Origin: Reichenbachiella carrageenanivorans
Lineage (GTDB): Bacteria > Bacteroidota > Bacteroidia > Cytophagales > Cyclobacteriaceae
Length of the DNA stretch: 64,000 nucleotides
Direction: 5' to 3'
Assembly (NCBI RefSeq): GCF_025639805.1
Contig: NZ_CP106735.1
Location: 4,748,736 to 4,812,735, forward strand
Shown here: positions 19,532-29,716 of the stretch, one piece after another
How positions within the stretch are numbered: the stretch's first letter is position 1
Layout: every line of letters begins with the position of its first letter
Notes under the pieces: generated by a model
Seen by the model: the letters and a program-made list of their open reading frames with translations, nothing else
Databases searched by the model: none
What the model was told of the DNA's origin: nothing
Made by a program: the position numbers and the translations under genes

Positions 19532-20080
19532 TCAGAGCTTGCCTTCGTCCAGCAAAAGCTTAGTCTTTAGTAATCCTGCAATACTTAAACTATCCGTTAT
19601 TTCATTACTCATCACCAGCCTAACGGCTTCGCTCAATTTGAGTTTCCTTATTTTCAAATCTTCTGTATCGTCAAATGCTGTTTCACCTTGTGTGAGGTCT
19701 TTGGCTACAAAAACAAACCCTTCTTCGTCTGTCACAGAATTGGAAGTATGTATACGGAGTATGTTTTGCCAAGAGGCTGCGACCAAACCTGTCTCTTCCT
19801 TCAATTCTCGCTTGGCCGACTCCAAAACATCGACATCTATAAGCCCACCTCCCATAGGAATCTCCCAAGTATATTCATCTAGCGTATATCGGTATTGGCC
19901 TACGAGCCAAGTATTGAGCTCGTCGTCTAACGGAACAATACCTAATGCCTTATTTTTGAAGTGCACCTTTCCATAAATACCTTCATTGCCAGATGGGTTG
20001 ATGATTTGATGCTCCTCGACTTTGATCCATGGGTTATCATAGATTTCTTTGTCTGATATTTTTTTCCACGGGTTTTTCAT
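19532..20080 (-). CDS. Nudix hydrolase, ADP-ribose pyrophosphatase-like
   Basis: 182 residues. The Nudix helix reads SAKRELKEETG (residues about 95-105), so the REXXEE metal-binding core is intact. The first acidic position of the consensus box appears to be replaced by a hydrophobic residue. The N-terminal beta domain (NPWIKVEEHQIINPSG) and the GLIDVDVLE segment resemble ADP-sugar or NDP-sugar pyrophosphatases, which hydrolyse nucleoside diphosphate-linked compounds in the cytoplasm. Substrate cannot be fixed from sequence. Confidence 0.85.
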   Translation of the reverse strand: MKNPWKKISDKEIYDNPWIKVEEHQIINPSGNEGIYGKVHFKNKALGIVPLDDELNTWLVGQYRYTLDEYTWEIPMGGGLIDVDVLESAKRELKEETGLVAASWQNILRIHTSNSVTDEEGFVFVAKDLTQGETAFDDTEDLKIRKLKLSEAVRLVMSNEITDSLSIAGLLKTKLLLDEGKL

Positions 20081-20100
20081 TGCTGCTACAGTATGACCAT

Positions 20101-20127
20101 AAAAAAAGTCCCGATAAATCGGGACTT
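20101..20127 (-). terminator. Rho-independent terminator after the YqhA-family gene
   Basis: Perfect 9-bp stem AAGTCCCGA (20106-20114) / TCGGGACTT (20119-20127) with a TAAA loop. Read on the minus strand it is followed by a T-run (the A-run at 20101-20107), 22 bp after the stop at 20149. Confidence 0.85.
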
Positions 20128-20148
20128 CAATATCTTAATTAGAAATCA

Positions 20149-20751
20149 TTAAACTTCCTCTTTATGTTCTTTATGTTCATCCTCTTCGTGCTCCTCTTCA
20201 TGGCCATGCCCTGTCAATCCATGTGGATAAGAGTGAATGATTTTCTCCGTATAACCCAACAATAGCGCAGAGAAGATGAAAACCATATGAATTACAATCT
20301 CGATAATAATACCTTCAGATCCTGCTTTCTCAGCAGCTTCTCTATAGTTTACAAATGTTTTCAAAAGCTGTACCCCAGAGATAGAGGCCAAAGATGTTGC
20401 CAACTTAATCTTCAACATACCTGCATCCAGCCCTTCTAGCCATAGGGGCTTATCATCGTGCATGTCTACATCGATCTTACTAGTAAAAATAGAGTAGCCA
20501 CCAATTGTAACCATTATCACTAGGTTCATTACCATGGAAATGTCCACTAAGCTGAGTAAGGTCAGCATGACTTTGGATTCGATATCTCCACCGATCACTT
20601 GATGATACATATGTGCCAACTCTTGGAAGAACTTGACCATATACAAAAATGCACCGATGATCAATCCACCATACATTGGGGCTTGCACCCATCTACTCCA
20701 AAAAATAAATCCCTCAAAGAAATTTTCAAATCTATCAAAAAAGCTTTTCAT
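20149..20751 (-). CDS. UPF0114 / YqhA family membrane protein
   Basis: 200 residues with four hydrophobic helices and the family pattern RFENFFEGFIFWSRWVQAPM at the N-terminus, GGYSIFTSKID in the middle and a C-terminal His/Glu-rich tail (HGHEEEHEEDEHKEH) that could bind metal. Family members are inner-membrane proteins of unknown function. Monocistronic, with its own terminator. Confidence 0.85.
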   Translation of the reverse strand: MKSFFDRFENFFEGFIFWSRWVQAPMYGGLIIGAFLYMVKFFQELAHMYHQVIGGDIESKVMLTLLSLVDISMVMNLVIMVTIGGYSIFTSKIDVDMHDDKPLWLEGLDAGMLKIKLATSLASISGVQLLKTFVNYREAAEKAGSEGIIIEIVIHMVFIFSALLLGYTEKIIHSYPHGLTGHGHEEEHEEDEHKEHKEEV

Positions 20752-20895
20752 ACTTGATTAGTGCTTATGCGAATGGGTTTAACCAAATTATATCAAGTGC
20801 TAAAATTAAAATTAATTTCCGTACCGTATAAGGATTAGTTCACATTTTTTGTCGGCTTTCGTCTAATAATCAATTTTACCTGAGCCACTACCTAT

Positions 20896-21294
20896 TTAGC
20901 CCCTATAAACCACGCATGTTTTCATCAACAGATCATGCAAGCCTCTTCGATCCGACCGAAAGTAGATCATGAAAAAACCGCAAAAAAAGAGCAGTAATGA
21001 TACGTTTTTTAAAAGAATTCTTAAAAACGCTTGAGAAAAACTTAATTGATTGCCATGGCGATCGACCACTTGCAACTTTCCCATTCTCTTTCCTACTGTC
21101 CCTTGCCAAGAAGAACTTTCAAACCCCGCATGATACAAGCACCCTGTCACCAAAAAAACACACCAAAACACCCGATCATCCGCTATAAATAAGACCATGG
21201 GCACCAGTAGCACTAAAAAAATGGTAAGGTCAATATTGAAAGCCAATAATCGCTGAGCGAAGGTAGCATAAGACACTTGAGAAGGGCGGTTCAT
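20896..21294 (-). CDS. RDD family membrane protein
   Basis: I start at the ATG at 21294 (MNRPSQVSYATFAQRLLAFNID, 132 residues); the frame from 21360 adds 22 residues that would lie in the promoter of the divergent gene. The RDD signature appears as AQRLLAFNIDLTIF, the second segment has WQGTVGKRMGKLQVVDRHG, and there are three predicted membrane helices. RDD proteins are small membrane proteins, some acting in ion transport; no specific role can be assigned. Divergent from the SRPBCC gene. Confidence 0.8.
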   Translation of the reverse strand: MNRPSQVSYATFAQRLLAFNIDLTIFLVLLVPMVLFIADDRVFWCVFLVTGCLYHAGFESSSWQGTVGKRMGKLQVVDRHGNQLSFSQAFLRILLKNVSLLLFFCGFFMIYFRSDRRGLHDLLMKTCVVYRG

Positions 21295-21399
21295 AATTAT
21301 TTGTTTGTCTGCGGACAATTGCCAATACACATCATAAGTGCTATTGAATAGCATCTGCATATTTGGTAACTTGTCTTAACAAAACTAATACTCTAAACT

Positions 21400-22416
21400 A
21401 TGAAAATACTAAAAAAGGTTCTTTTGGTGCTGGTCATACTGATCGCGCTAATTGCAGTAATTGGCCTCATGCTACCCAGAGAGGCTCGAGTAGAACGTAC
21501 TACTACTATCAACGCTAGTCCAGCTTCTATCTATGAAGAGGTAAACAACCTCGAACGTGCCAATAGTTGGTCTCCTTGGTTTCAAATTGACCCTGAAGGC
21601 ACGGTTTACACTTTTACTGGCCCTTCCTCTGGGGTAGGCAACAAGATGGAATGGAACAGCGATCACCCAGACGTCAAACAAGGCTCACAAGAAATCATTG
21701 AGGCAATTCCAAATCAAAAAACTCGCAGCGTCATGTACTTTTCGGAAGGTGGGGATGAACCAGCCTATGCTGAAATTATCCTCCAAGAAGAAGCAAATGG
21801 CACGCTGGTCACATGGACTTTCGAAGCCGACATGGGCGGCAACCCTATCAATCGGATCTTTGGAATGATGATGGACACCTTCATAGGCCCTTACTACGAA
21901 AAAGGATTGGCCAGCCTTAAGACGAGAGCAGAGTCTAAGCCTGTCTTTTCTATAGAAATCATTAAAATGGACACAGAGCCCATCAACTATCTAGCAATCC
22001 GAGAAACCTTCGATGCGACCAAACCTGAAGATATAGGTCCTAGAATGGAAGAAATCTACACCCAACTCATAGGATTCATCAATAAAAATGGCGTGATGGG
22101 TATGGGACAACCCATGTCTGTTTATCTAAACTATAACGAAACAGGCTACGAAGCAGATATTGCCATTCCGGTAGCAGATGCCAGCGGCGTAACAGACGAA
22201 ACAATCTTGATAGGCCAAACGACTGGAGGTAAAGCCGTAAGAGGTGTACACATGGGAGACTATCACAAACTGGACGATACCCATAAGCAACTACAAGCCT
22301 ATATACAATTCAACAATCTGGAAGCCAATGGCGAAGGATATGAGGTGTATGTGACTGACCCTACACTGGCAGATACTGCCCAATGGAGAACGGACGTATA
22401 TTATCCAATCAAATAA
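21400..22416 (+). CDS. SRPBCC domain + GyrI-like effector-binding domain protein
   Basis: 338 residues. One N-terminal hydrophobic helix (VLLVLVILIALIAVIGLML) is followed by an SRPBCC/polyketide-cyclase-like fold (about 25-155; NASPASIYEEVNNLERANSWSPW) and a C-terminal GyrI-like/AraC effector-binding domain (about 165-338). Both are ligand-binding folds without obvious catalysis, and this fusion is common in Bacteroidota. Probably a membrane-anchored small-molecule sensor or binding protein. Monocistronic, ending at a strong bidirectional terminator. Confidence 0.8.
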   Translation: MKILKKVLLVLVILIALIAVIGLMLPREARVERTTTINASPASIYEEVNNLERANSWSPWFQIDPEGTVYTFTGPSSGVGNKMEWNSDHPDVKQGSQEIIEAIPNQKTRSVMYFSEGGDEPAYAEIILQEEANGTLVTWTFEADMGGNPINRIFGMMMDTFIGPYYEKGLASLKTRAESKPVFSIEIIKMDTEPINYLAIRETFDATKPEDIGPRMEEIYTQLIGFINKNGVMGMGQPMSVYLNYNETGYEADIAIPVADASGVTDETILIGQTTGGKAVRGVHMGDYHKLDDTHKQLQAYIQFNNLEANGEGYEVYVTDPTLADTAQWRTDVYYPIK

Positions 22417-22423
22417 GTTAATG

Positions 22424-22469
22424 AACAAGAGGCTGTTTAGAAATGACTTATTTTAAACAGCCTCTTGTT
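22424..22469. terminator. Bidirectional terminator
   Basis: A perfect 16-bp stem (22424-22439 pairing with 22454-22469; AACAAGAGGCTGTTTA and its complement) with a 14-base loop lies between two convergent genes ending at 22416 and 22483, so it can serve both. Confidence 0.85.
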
Positions 22470-22482
22470 TATCATTGCCCAT

Positions 22483-23337
22483 TCAATAGGTCATTTCGTC
22501 TACCGACTGAAGAAGCATTTTGATGTCGTCAGCCTTTTTATACTCTCCCAGTTTCTCGAATGAGGAAATCAAATTGCGCAGTGCACGCGCCACAATATCT
22601 ACATGGCTACAAGGCTGGTAATAGATCTCATTTTTAGCCAACTTAAGTTGATCTATATAATTGTTGATATCCTCAGTGGTGAATATGATGCCGTTATTAA
22701 AGACATTAATATAAAACTGCGTCTCCTTGGTCTTATAGGTCAGAATGAACAAATTAGGCAAATTCACCCCATATATCGGCATCTTTAGTCGCTGTGCCAA
22801 TAGCATATAGACCACACACAAACTGAGCGGATTGCCACGCTTAGACTCTAACACCACATTGATCATGCCGTTGGCTGGCGAATGAAAATTCTTGGCATTG
22901 GGCCTGAATTTCATCTTATTAAAAAAGACATCGTTGAGCACTTTGATTTGCTCCATGGGAGACAGCTCTTCTGAAAATTCGCGCCAAGCATTATGGTAAT
23001 ATTGCTCAAATTTTCTAGTTAAGAATTTGAGATTGAGATCAGGGTATTGATAATTGGCAACCAGCATCATACCCTCAAGAAGATCCTCTGCACCCGCCTC
23101 TTTCCAGGCTACCAATTTCTCACTTAGCAGGTCATATTGAAGGTTATGAATGATGTCTTCGATCTTTTCTCGTACACGAGGAATCAAGCTGTTGTTCATC
23201 CATTCCTTTTCCAAAAATGGGATCACTTCTGTACCCAGCGAGACCAATTTTTGCTCTACGTGATTCAGAATCTCATGATCATCGTCCTCTAGGAGTGAGA
23301 TCAATGCGCTCAGTTCTTTTTCGTTTATTTTTTCCAA
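22483..23337 (-). CDS. SirB1/transglutaminase-like family protein
   Basis: 284 residues. The region around 165-230 (KRGNPLSLCVVYMLLAQRL, then MPIYGVNLPNLFIL) matches the SirB1-type Transglut_core2 motif GNPxSLxxxYxxxAxRLxxPxxGVxxPxHF, although the conserved His before Phe is Asn-Leu here, so catalysis is doubtful. The N-terminal ~110 residues are helical and HEAT-like (LLEDDDHEILNHVEQKLVSLG). Cytoplasmic, function unknown. It ends at the shared bidirectional terminator. Confidence 0.75.
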   Translation of the reverse strand: MEKINEKELSALISLLEDDDHEILNHVEQKLVSLGTEVIPFLEKEWMNNSLIPRVREKIEDIIHNLQYDLLSEKLVAWKEAGAEDLLEGMMLVANYQYPDLNLKFLTRKFEQYYHNAWREFSEELSPMEQIKVLNDVFFNKMKFRPNAKNFHSPANGMINVVLESKRGNPLSLCVVYMLLAQRLKMPIYGVNLPNLFILTYKTKETQFYINVFNNGIIFTTEDINNYIDQLKLAKNEIYYQPCSHVDIVARALRNLISSFEKLGEYKKADDIKMLLQSVDEMTY

Positions 23338-23437
23338 TATTGTTCATTCAGAAATTGAAACACCAAAATAACAGGATGCTAAATTAATATACGAAAAAAG
23401 GCATCAAATTCATATCGAGCCTTTCATATTATTTGAC

Positions 23438-25066
23438 TCAAGTCTGAATCACTCCCACGTTAAACGGACGCTCGATAGGGGCATGATCCGCAGCCTCGAT
23501 CCCTACCGAAATGATCTTTCTCGTCTCTAGCGGGTCTATTACACCATCCACCCACAGTCGCGAAGCAGCATAGTAAGGGCTCAATTCTTCGTTGTACTTA
23601 TCAGTGATCTCTGCCAAAAACTTCTTTTGTTCTTCTTCCGACACCTCAAGGCCTTGCGCCTTCATCGACGACACTTTGATTTGCAGCAAAGTCTTGGAAG
23701 CCGATGCGCCACTCATCACTGCCAGCTGCGATGTAGGCCATGCGTAAATCAACCTCGGGTCGTAGGCCTTGCCACACATGGCGTAGTTGCCCGCACCATA
23801 GGAATTGCCCAAGATAAAGGTAAACTTAGGGACGACCGAATTGGCCATGGCATTGACCATCTTGGCACCATCTTTTATGATTCCACCATGTTCGGCTTTG
23901 CTCCCTACCATAAACCCACTCACATCGTGCAGAAAAACCAACGGAATTTTACGTTGGTTACAATTCATAATAAAACGAGCCGCCTTGTCTGCCGAATCAG
24001 AATAGATGACTCCACCCATTTGCATCTCACCTTTTTTGTTTTTGACCACCGTACGCTGATTGGCCACAATACCCACAGCCCAACCCTCTACTCGAGCATA
24101 CCCACACACGATGGATTGGCCATAGTCCGATTTGTACTCATCAAACTCAGAATCATCTGTCATGCGCTTGATAATTTCACGCATTTCGTAAGGTTTTACC
24201 CTATCTACAGGCAGTAATCCATAGATTTCCTTTTCATCTAGTTTAGGCTTCTTTGGTTGCTCTCGATTAAAACCTGCCTTGTTATAATCCCCTATTTTAT
24301 CAAAAATCCGCTTGATAGCGTCTAAGCAATCCTGATCCGTATCATATTTGTTATCCGTCACTCCAGAAATTTCACAATGCGTGGCAGCACCTCCCAAAGT
24401 TTCGTTATCGATCGTTTCCCCAATGGCGGCTTTCACCAAATAACTACCCGCCAAGAAGATCGTCCCTGTTTTGTCTACAATCATGGCCTCGTCAGACATG
24501 ATCGGCAAATAAGCACCTCCCGCCACACAACTACCCATGATAGCGGCTACTTGCACGATGCCCATAGAAGACATCATGGCATTGTTTCTAAACTGGCGGC
24601 CAAAGTGTTCCTTGTCAGGGAAAATCTCATTTTGCATGGGCAAAAACACACCCGCACTATCTACCAAATAAATAATGGGTAAGCGATTTTCCATTGCAAT
24701 TTCCTGAGCTCTTAGGTTTTTCTTAGCCGTAATGGGAAACCAAGCTCCAGCCTTTACAGTAGCGTCGTTGGCTACGACAACGCACTGGCGACCCTGTACA
24801 TGAGCAATCCCCACAACTACACCACCAGAAGGGCAGCCGCCCTGCTCAGCATACATGCCCTCTCCTACAAAAGCACCTATCTCTACAAAGTCTTTGGGGT
24901 TGTCGATCAAGTAATCAATCCGCTCTCTGGCCGTCAGTTTACCTTTGACATGCTGAGCCTCTATTTTCTTTTCTCCTCCTCCGAGTTTTACCTTTTTTGT
25001 CTTGTGCTGAAGTTGGGCAATCAGCTGCTTATAAGCATCTTCGTTTTTGTTGAATTCTAGGTTCAT
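23438..25066 (-). CDS. Acyl-CoA carboxylase carboxyltransferase (beta) subunit
   Basis: 542 residues with the two crotonase-like halves of the biotin-dependent acyl-CoA carboxylase beta family. The N-half has LTARERIDYLID, GGVVVGIAHVQGRQCVVVANDATVKAG and the oxyanion-type glycines in MGSCVAGGAYLP. The C-half has GNSYGAGNYAMCGKAYDPR. The segment FLPMQNEIFPDKEHFGRQF is characteristic of methylcrotonoyl-CoA carboxylase beta rather than propionyl-CoA carboxylase, so leucine catabolism is the likeliest pathway. The biotin-carrying alpha subunit is not in this window. Expected to work as a cytoplasmic complex with that subunit. Confidence 0.9.
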   Translation of the reverse strand: MNLEFNKNEDAYKQLIAQLQHKTKKVKLGGGEKKIEAQHVKGKLTARERIDYLIDNPKDFVEIGAFVGEGMYAEQGGCPSGGVVVGIAHVQGRQCVVVANDATVKAGAWFPITAKKNLRAQEIAMENRLPIIYLVDSAGVFLPMQNEIFPDKEHFGRQFRNNAMMSSMGIVQVAAIMGSCVAGGAYLPIMSDEAMIVDKTGTIFLAGSYLVKAAIGETIDNETLGGAATHCEISGVTDNKYDTDQDCLDAIKRIFDKIGDYNKAGFNREQPKKPKLDEKEIYGLLPVDRVKPYEMREIIKRMTDDSEFDEYKSDYGQSIVCGYARVEGWAVGIVANQRTVVKNKKGEMQMGGVIYSDSADKAARFIMNCNQRKIPLVFLHDVSGFMVGSKAEHGGIIKDGAKMVNAMANSVVPKFTFILGNSYGAGNYAMCGKAYDPRLIYAWPTSQLAVMSGASASKTLLQIKVSSMKAQGLEVSEEEQKKFLAEITDKYNEELSPYYAASRLWVDGVIDPLETRKIISVGIEAADHAPIERPFNVGVIQT

Positions 25067-25479
25067 AAGGCATGTTGTTTAAAACAAAAATAGAAAAAGG
25101 ATGGATTTAGCCATGGCATTACTCGACTTTTAAATCATTGGTATTCAATAGATAAAAATATTTATTAAGCAGCGATACCGAAGTATTTTCTATCTAAACC
25201 CTAGCAATCAAAATAATATGCTGTCATAAAAAACTGCGTCTACTGGATCAGTTGAATCCTAAGTCAATTCAAGAATAAGGTATTCAGAGAGATACCACAT
25301 CGAGACTAGTAAAAAACTCCCCCATATCTCAATAATAGGACATCAGCAACATTGCTATCGTCTACTTTGAGAATGAAAAGCCTCCGCTTTTTGAAAGTAA
25401 TTACCTCCAAATTGTTCACCTTTGTATTAGAAATATGCTATATATTTCTAACTCTAAAAACGAAAAACCAATAAACTAA
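25067..25479. other. Intergenic between divergent genes, no gene seen
   Basis: About 413 AT-rich bp between the carboxylase and thioesterase starts. It should carry promoters for both strands, but I could not place a convincing TAnnTTTG box. No ORF, tRNA or repeat is supported. Confidence 0.4.
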
Positions 25480-25887
25480 ATGTTTGAAGCTCAAACTAAG
25501 ACTAGGGTAAGGTATGCGGAAACAGATCAAATGGGCTATGTGTATTATGGAAACTACGCCACGTACTATGAGATCGGCCGTGTGGAGACGCTTCGTCAAC
25601 TTGGGTTTTCGTACAACGAAATGGAAAAAAACGGTGTGATGATGCCCGTCGTCAACCTACAGACCAACTACCTGCTACCTGGCCGATACGATGAGCTCCT
25701 CACCATAAAAGTGAGAATCCCTGCCTCCCCCAAGGCAAAAATCATCTTCGAATATGAGATCTTTAACGAAGCCGATCAACTAATCAATAAAGGAGAAACC
25801 ACCTTGGTATTCATCAATATGAAAACCAACAAACCCTGCCGAGCACCAGAACAGTTAATGAAATTTTTGAAGCCTTATTTCGCATGA
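25480..25887 (+). CDS. Acyl-CoA thioesterase, 4HBT/YbgC family
   Basis: 135 residues, single hotdog domain. The N-terminal motif RVRYAETDQMGYVYYGNYATYYE contains the catalytic-type Asp (ETDQMG) of 4-hydroxybenzoyl-CoA thioesterase-like proteins. It hydrolyses acyl-CoA in the cytoplasm; the acyl chain cannot be told from sequence. The stop overlaps the ATG of the next gene by 4 bp, so the two are translationally coupled. Confidence 0.9.
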   Translation: MFEAQTKTRVRYAETDQMGYVYYGNYATYYEIGRVETLRQLGFSYNEMEKNGVMMPVVNLQTNYLLPGRYDELLTIKVRIPASPKAKIIFEYEIFNEADQLINKGETTLVFINMKTNKPCRAPEQLMKFLKPYFA

Positions 25888-26846
25888 AAAGAAAGAATCT
25901 TCATAAGCACCTGCTCTACTATCAATGGTACTTGAGTCTTCTGAGAAAACTAAAACTGACAAAGCTCAACAAGCGACAAACCACGCTTTATAATACGCTT
26001 GATCTATTTTTAGAAAACACAGGAAAACACGGACTTATCACCAAAGCCAATGGTGTAGCTTTCAGTTTTACGCTGGCGATTTTTCCATCGATCATTTTTA
26101 TTTTCACCCTGATCCCGTACATCCACTCGATCATTCCGCACATTGGTACGGAAAGCATTATGAATTTTCTAGCCTCTGTGATGCCCGAAGCGATGTACGA
26201 AGCAGCCACTGGCACCATCCACGATATCGTGAGCAACAAACGCCAAGGACTGCTCTCTTTTGGCGCCATGCTGGCGCTCATACTGGCTACAAATGGAATG
26301 CATGGCCTGATGAGTACCTTCAATAGCATTTACAAAACCAATGAAAAACGAGGTTTTTTTCGTACTCGACTAATCGCTACAGGCCTTACGTTGGTTTTGT
26401 CGTCCGTCTTGTTTTTTTCCATCATCTTGATGGTGATTGGCAAGATCGTACTCAACTTCCTCTCCACTGAAGGCTTCATTACGCAGGACTATATCATTTA
26501 TCTCCTGACCATCCTCAAGTACTTTGTGATCGTGATCGCCTTTTTTATTGCGATATCTACTATTTACTATTTTGCCCCTGCTATCCATGATCGGTGGCGT
26601 TTTTTCTCAGCAGGCGCTGTATTTTCTGCGATAGCCTGTGTAGCCACTTCATATGCTTTCTCTTTTTACATCAATAATTTTTCTAACTACAATAAACTAT
26701 ATGGATCGCTCGGTATGCTCATTGCTTTGATGGTCTGGCTGTACTTACTGTCTCTGATTTTATTGGTCGGGTTCGAATACAATGCTAGCGTAGATAGAGC
26801 AGTCGTATCAGACAAAATCGAAAACACCACATCTATTTTCGACTAA
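25884..26846 (+). CDS. YihY/virulence factor BrkB family membrane protein
   Basis: 320 residues with six predicted membrane helices. The family motif [20 protein letters not shown] is near residue 55, and [20 protein letters not shown] and [19 protein letters not shown] follow. The family was once called ribonuclease BN by error; the proteins are inner-membrane components of unknown function. Coupled to the thioesterase by ATGA overlap, a neighbourhood consistent with lipid or envelope maintenance. Confidence 0.9.
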   Translation: MKRKNLHKHLLYYQWYLSLLRKLKLTKLNKRQTTLYNTLDLFLENTGKHGLITKANGVAFSFTLAIFPSIIFIFTLIPYIHSIIPHIGTESIMNFLASVMPEAMYEAATGTIHDIVSNKRQGLLSFGAMLALILATNGMHGLMSTFNSIYKTNEKRGFFRTRLIATGLTLVLSSVLFFSIILMVIGKIVLNFLSTEGFITQDYIIYLLTILKYFVIVIAFFIAISTIYYFAPAIHDRWRFFSAGAVFSAIACVATSYAFSFYINNFSNYNKLYGSLGMLIALMVWLYLLSLILLVGFEYNASVDRAVVSDKIENTTSIFD

Positions 26847-26870
26847 GTGAAAATATTTTTCGACTGCCCC

Positions 26871-26900
26871 TTGTCAAAAAAAATTATTATTCTACATTTG
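26871..26900 (+). promoter_or_regulatory. Promoter of the tRNA-Ser gene
   Basis: TTG (26871) and TACATTTG (26893-26900) are separated by 19 bp, fitting the Bacteroidota -33/-7 pattern. The mature tRNA begins 37 bp after the -7 box. Confidence 0.65.
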
Positions 26901-26936
26901 CACTCCCATTCAACGGAATGGAAATAAAAACGACCT

Positions 26937-27021
<85 letters not shown>

Positions 27022-27027
27022 CAAGAC

Positions 27028-27058
27028 AAAAGCCCAATGTTTTTACATTGGGCTTTTT
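27028..27058 (+). terminator. Terminator after tRNA-Ser
   Basis: 13-bp stem AAAAGCCCAATGT (27028-27040) / ACATTGGGCTTTT (27045-27057) with a TTTT loop. The T-rich 3' arm suits the tRNA transcript, and the symmetrical A-rich 5' arm could also stop the minus-strand TonB-receptor transcript. Confidence 0.85.
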
Positions 27059-27122
27059 GCATTTATAGGGATTAGAAAAATCTGGTGCAGAAATAATTTC
27101 CGCACCAACCCGATACAAGAAT

Positions 27123-29642
27123 TTAAAATTCTTTCTCACCAAATTCGCTATTCACAAACTTGGCTTTATTTTTCAACTGATTGAATTTGAAACTCAAATT
27201 GATCATGATCATATCCACTTCATACACATAATTGGTAGTGGTATAAAAAGCTTTGCGCAAACCATCAGTAGCATCTACATAGTCCCCAGTAGTGGTGATT
27301 CTCTGTTCGTTGGTATCGAGTAGCCCCATGTCCATATTGAGCCACTGGGCGGAGAGCGTTAGTCTATTGTCCATAAAGGTTTTCTGAACAGTCAAATTCG
27401 GACTATAAAACTTAGAGTCTTTGCCTTGAGCAGTCACCCGCTGAGACAGGTAATTGAGCGACCATTGTGCACTCCATGTATCTGTGATCTGATACGTGGT
27501 ATTGATATTGAATGAGCTTTGCCAAGCGCTAGTGTTAATCAGCTCGTTGTTGAACTTGCCGTCGATGCTGGCATAGTAGATATTGGCTCCAGCGTACAAC
27601 TTCCAGCGATCCGTAAGTTGCAAATCTCCACTAAACTCCATACCTAAAGATTTGCCCGTACCTACATTGGTATAAATTCTATTCAAAACAGTATCACTAT
27701 CCACTGTATTCACTCGATTGATCAGGTTTTCAGTGTTTCTAAAATAGGCCGTAGCCGAAAAGGAATGTGCATCTATATCCTTGACCACTCCTACCTCTAT
27801 CAAATCTACAAACTCAGGCAGCAAATTGGCATCTCCTTGTTCGAGTGTTTCAGAGTGTTCTCTTTCCTTGAAAGGATTCATTTTGAATGTCGTAGTACGT
27901 TGTACGCGCTTGCTATAAGCCGCCTTCAATCTCAATTCGTCGTTGACCATATATTGCACATTGGCCGAAGGAAATAATTTGAAATAGTCATAACCCAAAG
28001 TTTCCTGAACTGCCCCTGGTGTGGCGCCTAGATATTCCAACGTACGATCCATCATTTCTGCTCTCAAGCCACCACCGAATGTCCAAGCTTCTATTTCTCC
28101 CGTCCACATGACATAACCCGAATGTATACTTCGTTTGAGGTTCAGTTCGCTAGAAAATTCAGGGACTATTTCCCAATCATCTCTATCATTGATATTGTCT
28201 GTGGTTTCGTTGTATCTGCGATAATCAAAGTCTCCTTGGTGATCTAGGTTTCTAAATTGATAGCCCACTTCCCATTGGCCAATCTCCCCTGGCTGGAGGG
28301 CATAGTCCAAATTGAATCGTGTACCATAGAGTGGATTTTCATTGGTATTGTATTCCAGCTGGTAGTAGGCAGTCGTCTGTTGCCAGTCATATGGCAGATT
28401 GTAATTTTCTGTAGGGCCACCCAACAGGGTATATTCATACAAAAACGAAGTGGACAGCTTAGACTCATTAGCAAAAGCATGAGCAAAATCGATACTTCCC
28501 AGTAGAAAATCACCTGTTCTGGTTCTCAGGTTGTGATTGTAATAGTCGAACGACCCCGTTTGAGCACCGTCTGGCAAATGATAGGTTTTATTATTGTAAT
28601 AAATATCAGCTAGCCTATCTTTTTGATGTTTTCCTCCATAAAACCCCACGTTGATATCTGTCCTTTCACTTGGGTGAAACCCTACAGATGCCCGCCCTGA
28701 ATAGTTGATTTCATCAAAACTTCTTTCTCCATCCGAAGGAAATTCAGTACGCTTATCGTCGATCTCAGTCCACACATCTCCTTCTCTACGGCCTGTTTTG
28801 TCATTTCTCAAATAGCCCGCTCCTAATGACCAATCCCATTTGTCTTTTTGATAGTTGAGCGTAAAGTCTGCTCCGTACCGAGTGGCGGCATTTTCATTGT
28901 CATATGTCTGAATACTAGGCAACCCACCCTTCACATTGACTTGGGCAAACATGCCATCTGTAGCATTTTGTGTAGTTACGATATTGACAATACCAGCCTT
29001 ACCTTCAGAGTCGTATTTTGCTGATGGAGCAGTGATGACCTCCACATTTTGAATGGCATTAGCTGGCAGCTGATCCAAGAGCATTTTAACATCCGACTGG
29101 ATCGGTTTACCATTGAGTAACACCACAAAACCGTCTGTGCCACGTACCGCCACCGTACCTTCTGCATTGATACTCACCGACGGCATATTTCTAATCACGT
29201 CAGTAGCGGTTCCGCCTTGGCTATTTTTGAATTGCCCGGCGTCAAACACTTGCCGATCGACCTTGTGCATGGTAGTGACTTTCTCTCCTGAGACCACAAG
29301 CTCTTCAAGCAATTCGTCATTGGGTTTGAGCGTGATAGTGCCCAGATCGAGGGTTTGTTTTTTATTGAAATTTAAATTTGGCAGTACCAATTCCTCAAAA
29401 CCCATAAATTGGACTTGCAAATAATATGCTCCGGTTTTAATTTTTGTGATTTCGAAAGAGCCATCCGCCTTAGAAATAACCCCACCTATTAAACTACTGT
29501 CTGAGGATTGGTAAAGTGCTACGCTCGCAAATTCGATAGCCGAACGCTCTGTATTCTCAACCAAAACTCCTTTCAGGATCGACTGTGCCGACACGCTCCA
29601 AGGCAGTAAGAATAGAAAGGGTATGAATATTTTTTTTCTCAT
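27123..29642 (-). CDS. TonB-dependent receptor-like outer membrane beta-barrel protein
   Basis: 839 residues. Signal peptide ([20 protein letters not shown]), a CarboxypepD-regulatory-like domain (about 22-105), a plug-like domain (about 125-225; [20 protein letters not shown]), then a barrel of the OMP_b-brl_3 type to the C-terminus. Such proteins take up ligands across the outer membrane with TonB energy; the substrate is not evident and no SusD partner is adjacent. An AraC-type regulator lies 74 bp upstream on the same strand and is the obvious candidate controller. Confidence 0.88.
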   Translation of the reverse strand: MRKKIFIPFLFLLPWSVSAQSILKGVLVENTERSAIEFASVALYQSSDSSLIGGVISKADGSFEITKIKTGAYYLQVQFMGFEELVLPNLNFNKKQTLDLGTITLKPNDELLEELVVSGEKVTTMHKVDRQVFDAGQFKNSQGGTATDVIRNMPSVSINAEGTVAVRGTDGFVVLLNGKPIQSDVKMLLDQLPANAIQNVEVITAPSAKYDSEGKAGIVNIVTTQNATDGMFAQVNVKGGLPSIQTYDNENAATRYGADFTLNYQKDKWDWSLGAGYLRNDKTGRREGDVWTEIDDKRTEFPSDGERSFDEINYSGRASVGFHPSERTDINVGFYGGKHQKDRLADIYYNNKTYHLPDGAQTGSFDYYNHNLRTRTGDFLLGSIDFAHAFANESKLSTSFLYEYTLLGGPTENYNLPYDWQQTTAYYQLEYNTNENPLYGTRFNLDYALQPGEIGQWEVGYQFRNLDHQGDFDYRRYNETTDNINDRDDWEIVPEFSSELNLKRSIHSGYVMWTGEIEAWTFGGGLRAEMMDRTLEYLGATPGAVQETLGYDYFKLFPSANVQYMVNDELRLKAAYSKRVQRTTTFKMNPFKEREHSETLEQGDANLLPEFVDLIEVGVVKDIDAHSFSATAYFRNTENLINRVNTVDSDTVLNRIYTNVGTGKSLGMEFSGDLQLTDRWKLYAGANIYYASIDGKFNNELINTSAWQSSFNINTTYQITDTWSAQWSLNYLSQRVTAQGKDSKFYSPNLTVQKTFMDNRLTLSAQWLNMDMGLLDTNEQRITTTGDYVDATDGLRKAFYTTTNYVYEVDMIMINLSFKFNQLKNKAKFVNSEFGEKEF

Positions 29643-29672
29643 TGATTTATTTTAAAAATTTTATAATCGAAG

Positions 29673-29680
29673 CAAAAGTA
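29673..29680 (-). promoter_or_regulatory. -7 box candidate upstream of the TonB-receptor gene
   Basis: On the minus strand the sequence reads TACTTTTG, matching TAnnTTTG, about 30 bp upstream of the receptor ATG. A clear -33 element is missing, which would suit an activator-dependent promoter. Confidence 0.4.
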
Positions 29681-29716
29681 GTCTTGTGTATCGTCTACGC
29701 TTTGGTCTATTTGAAA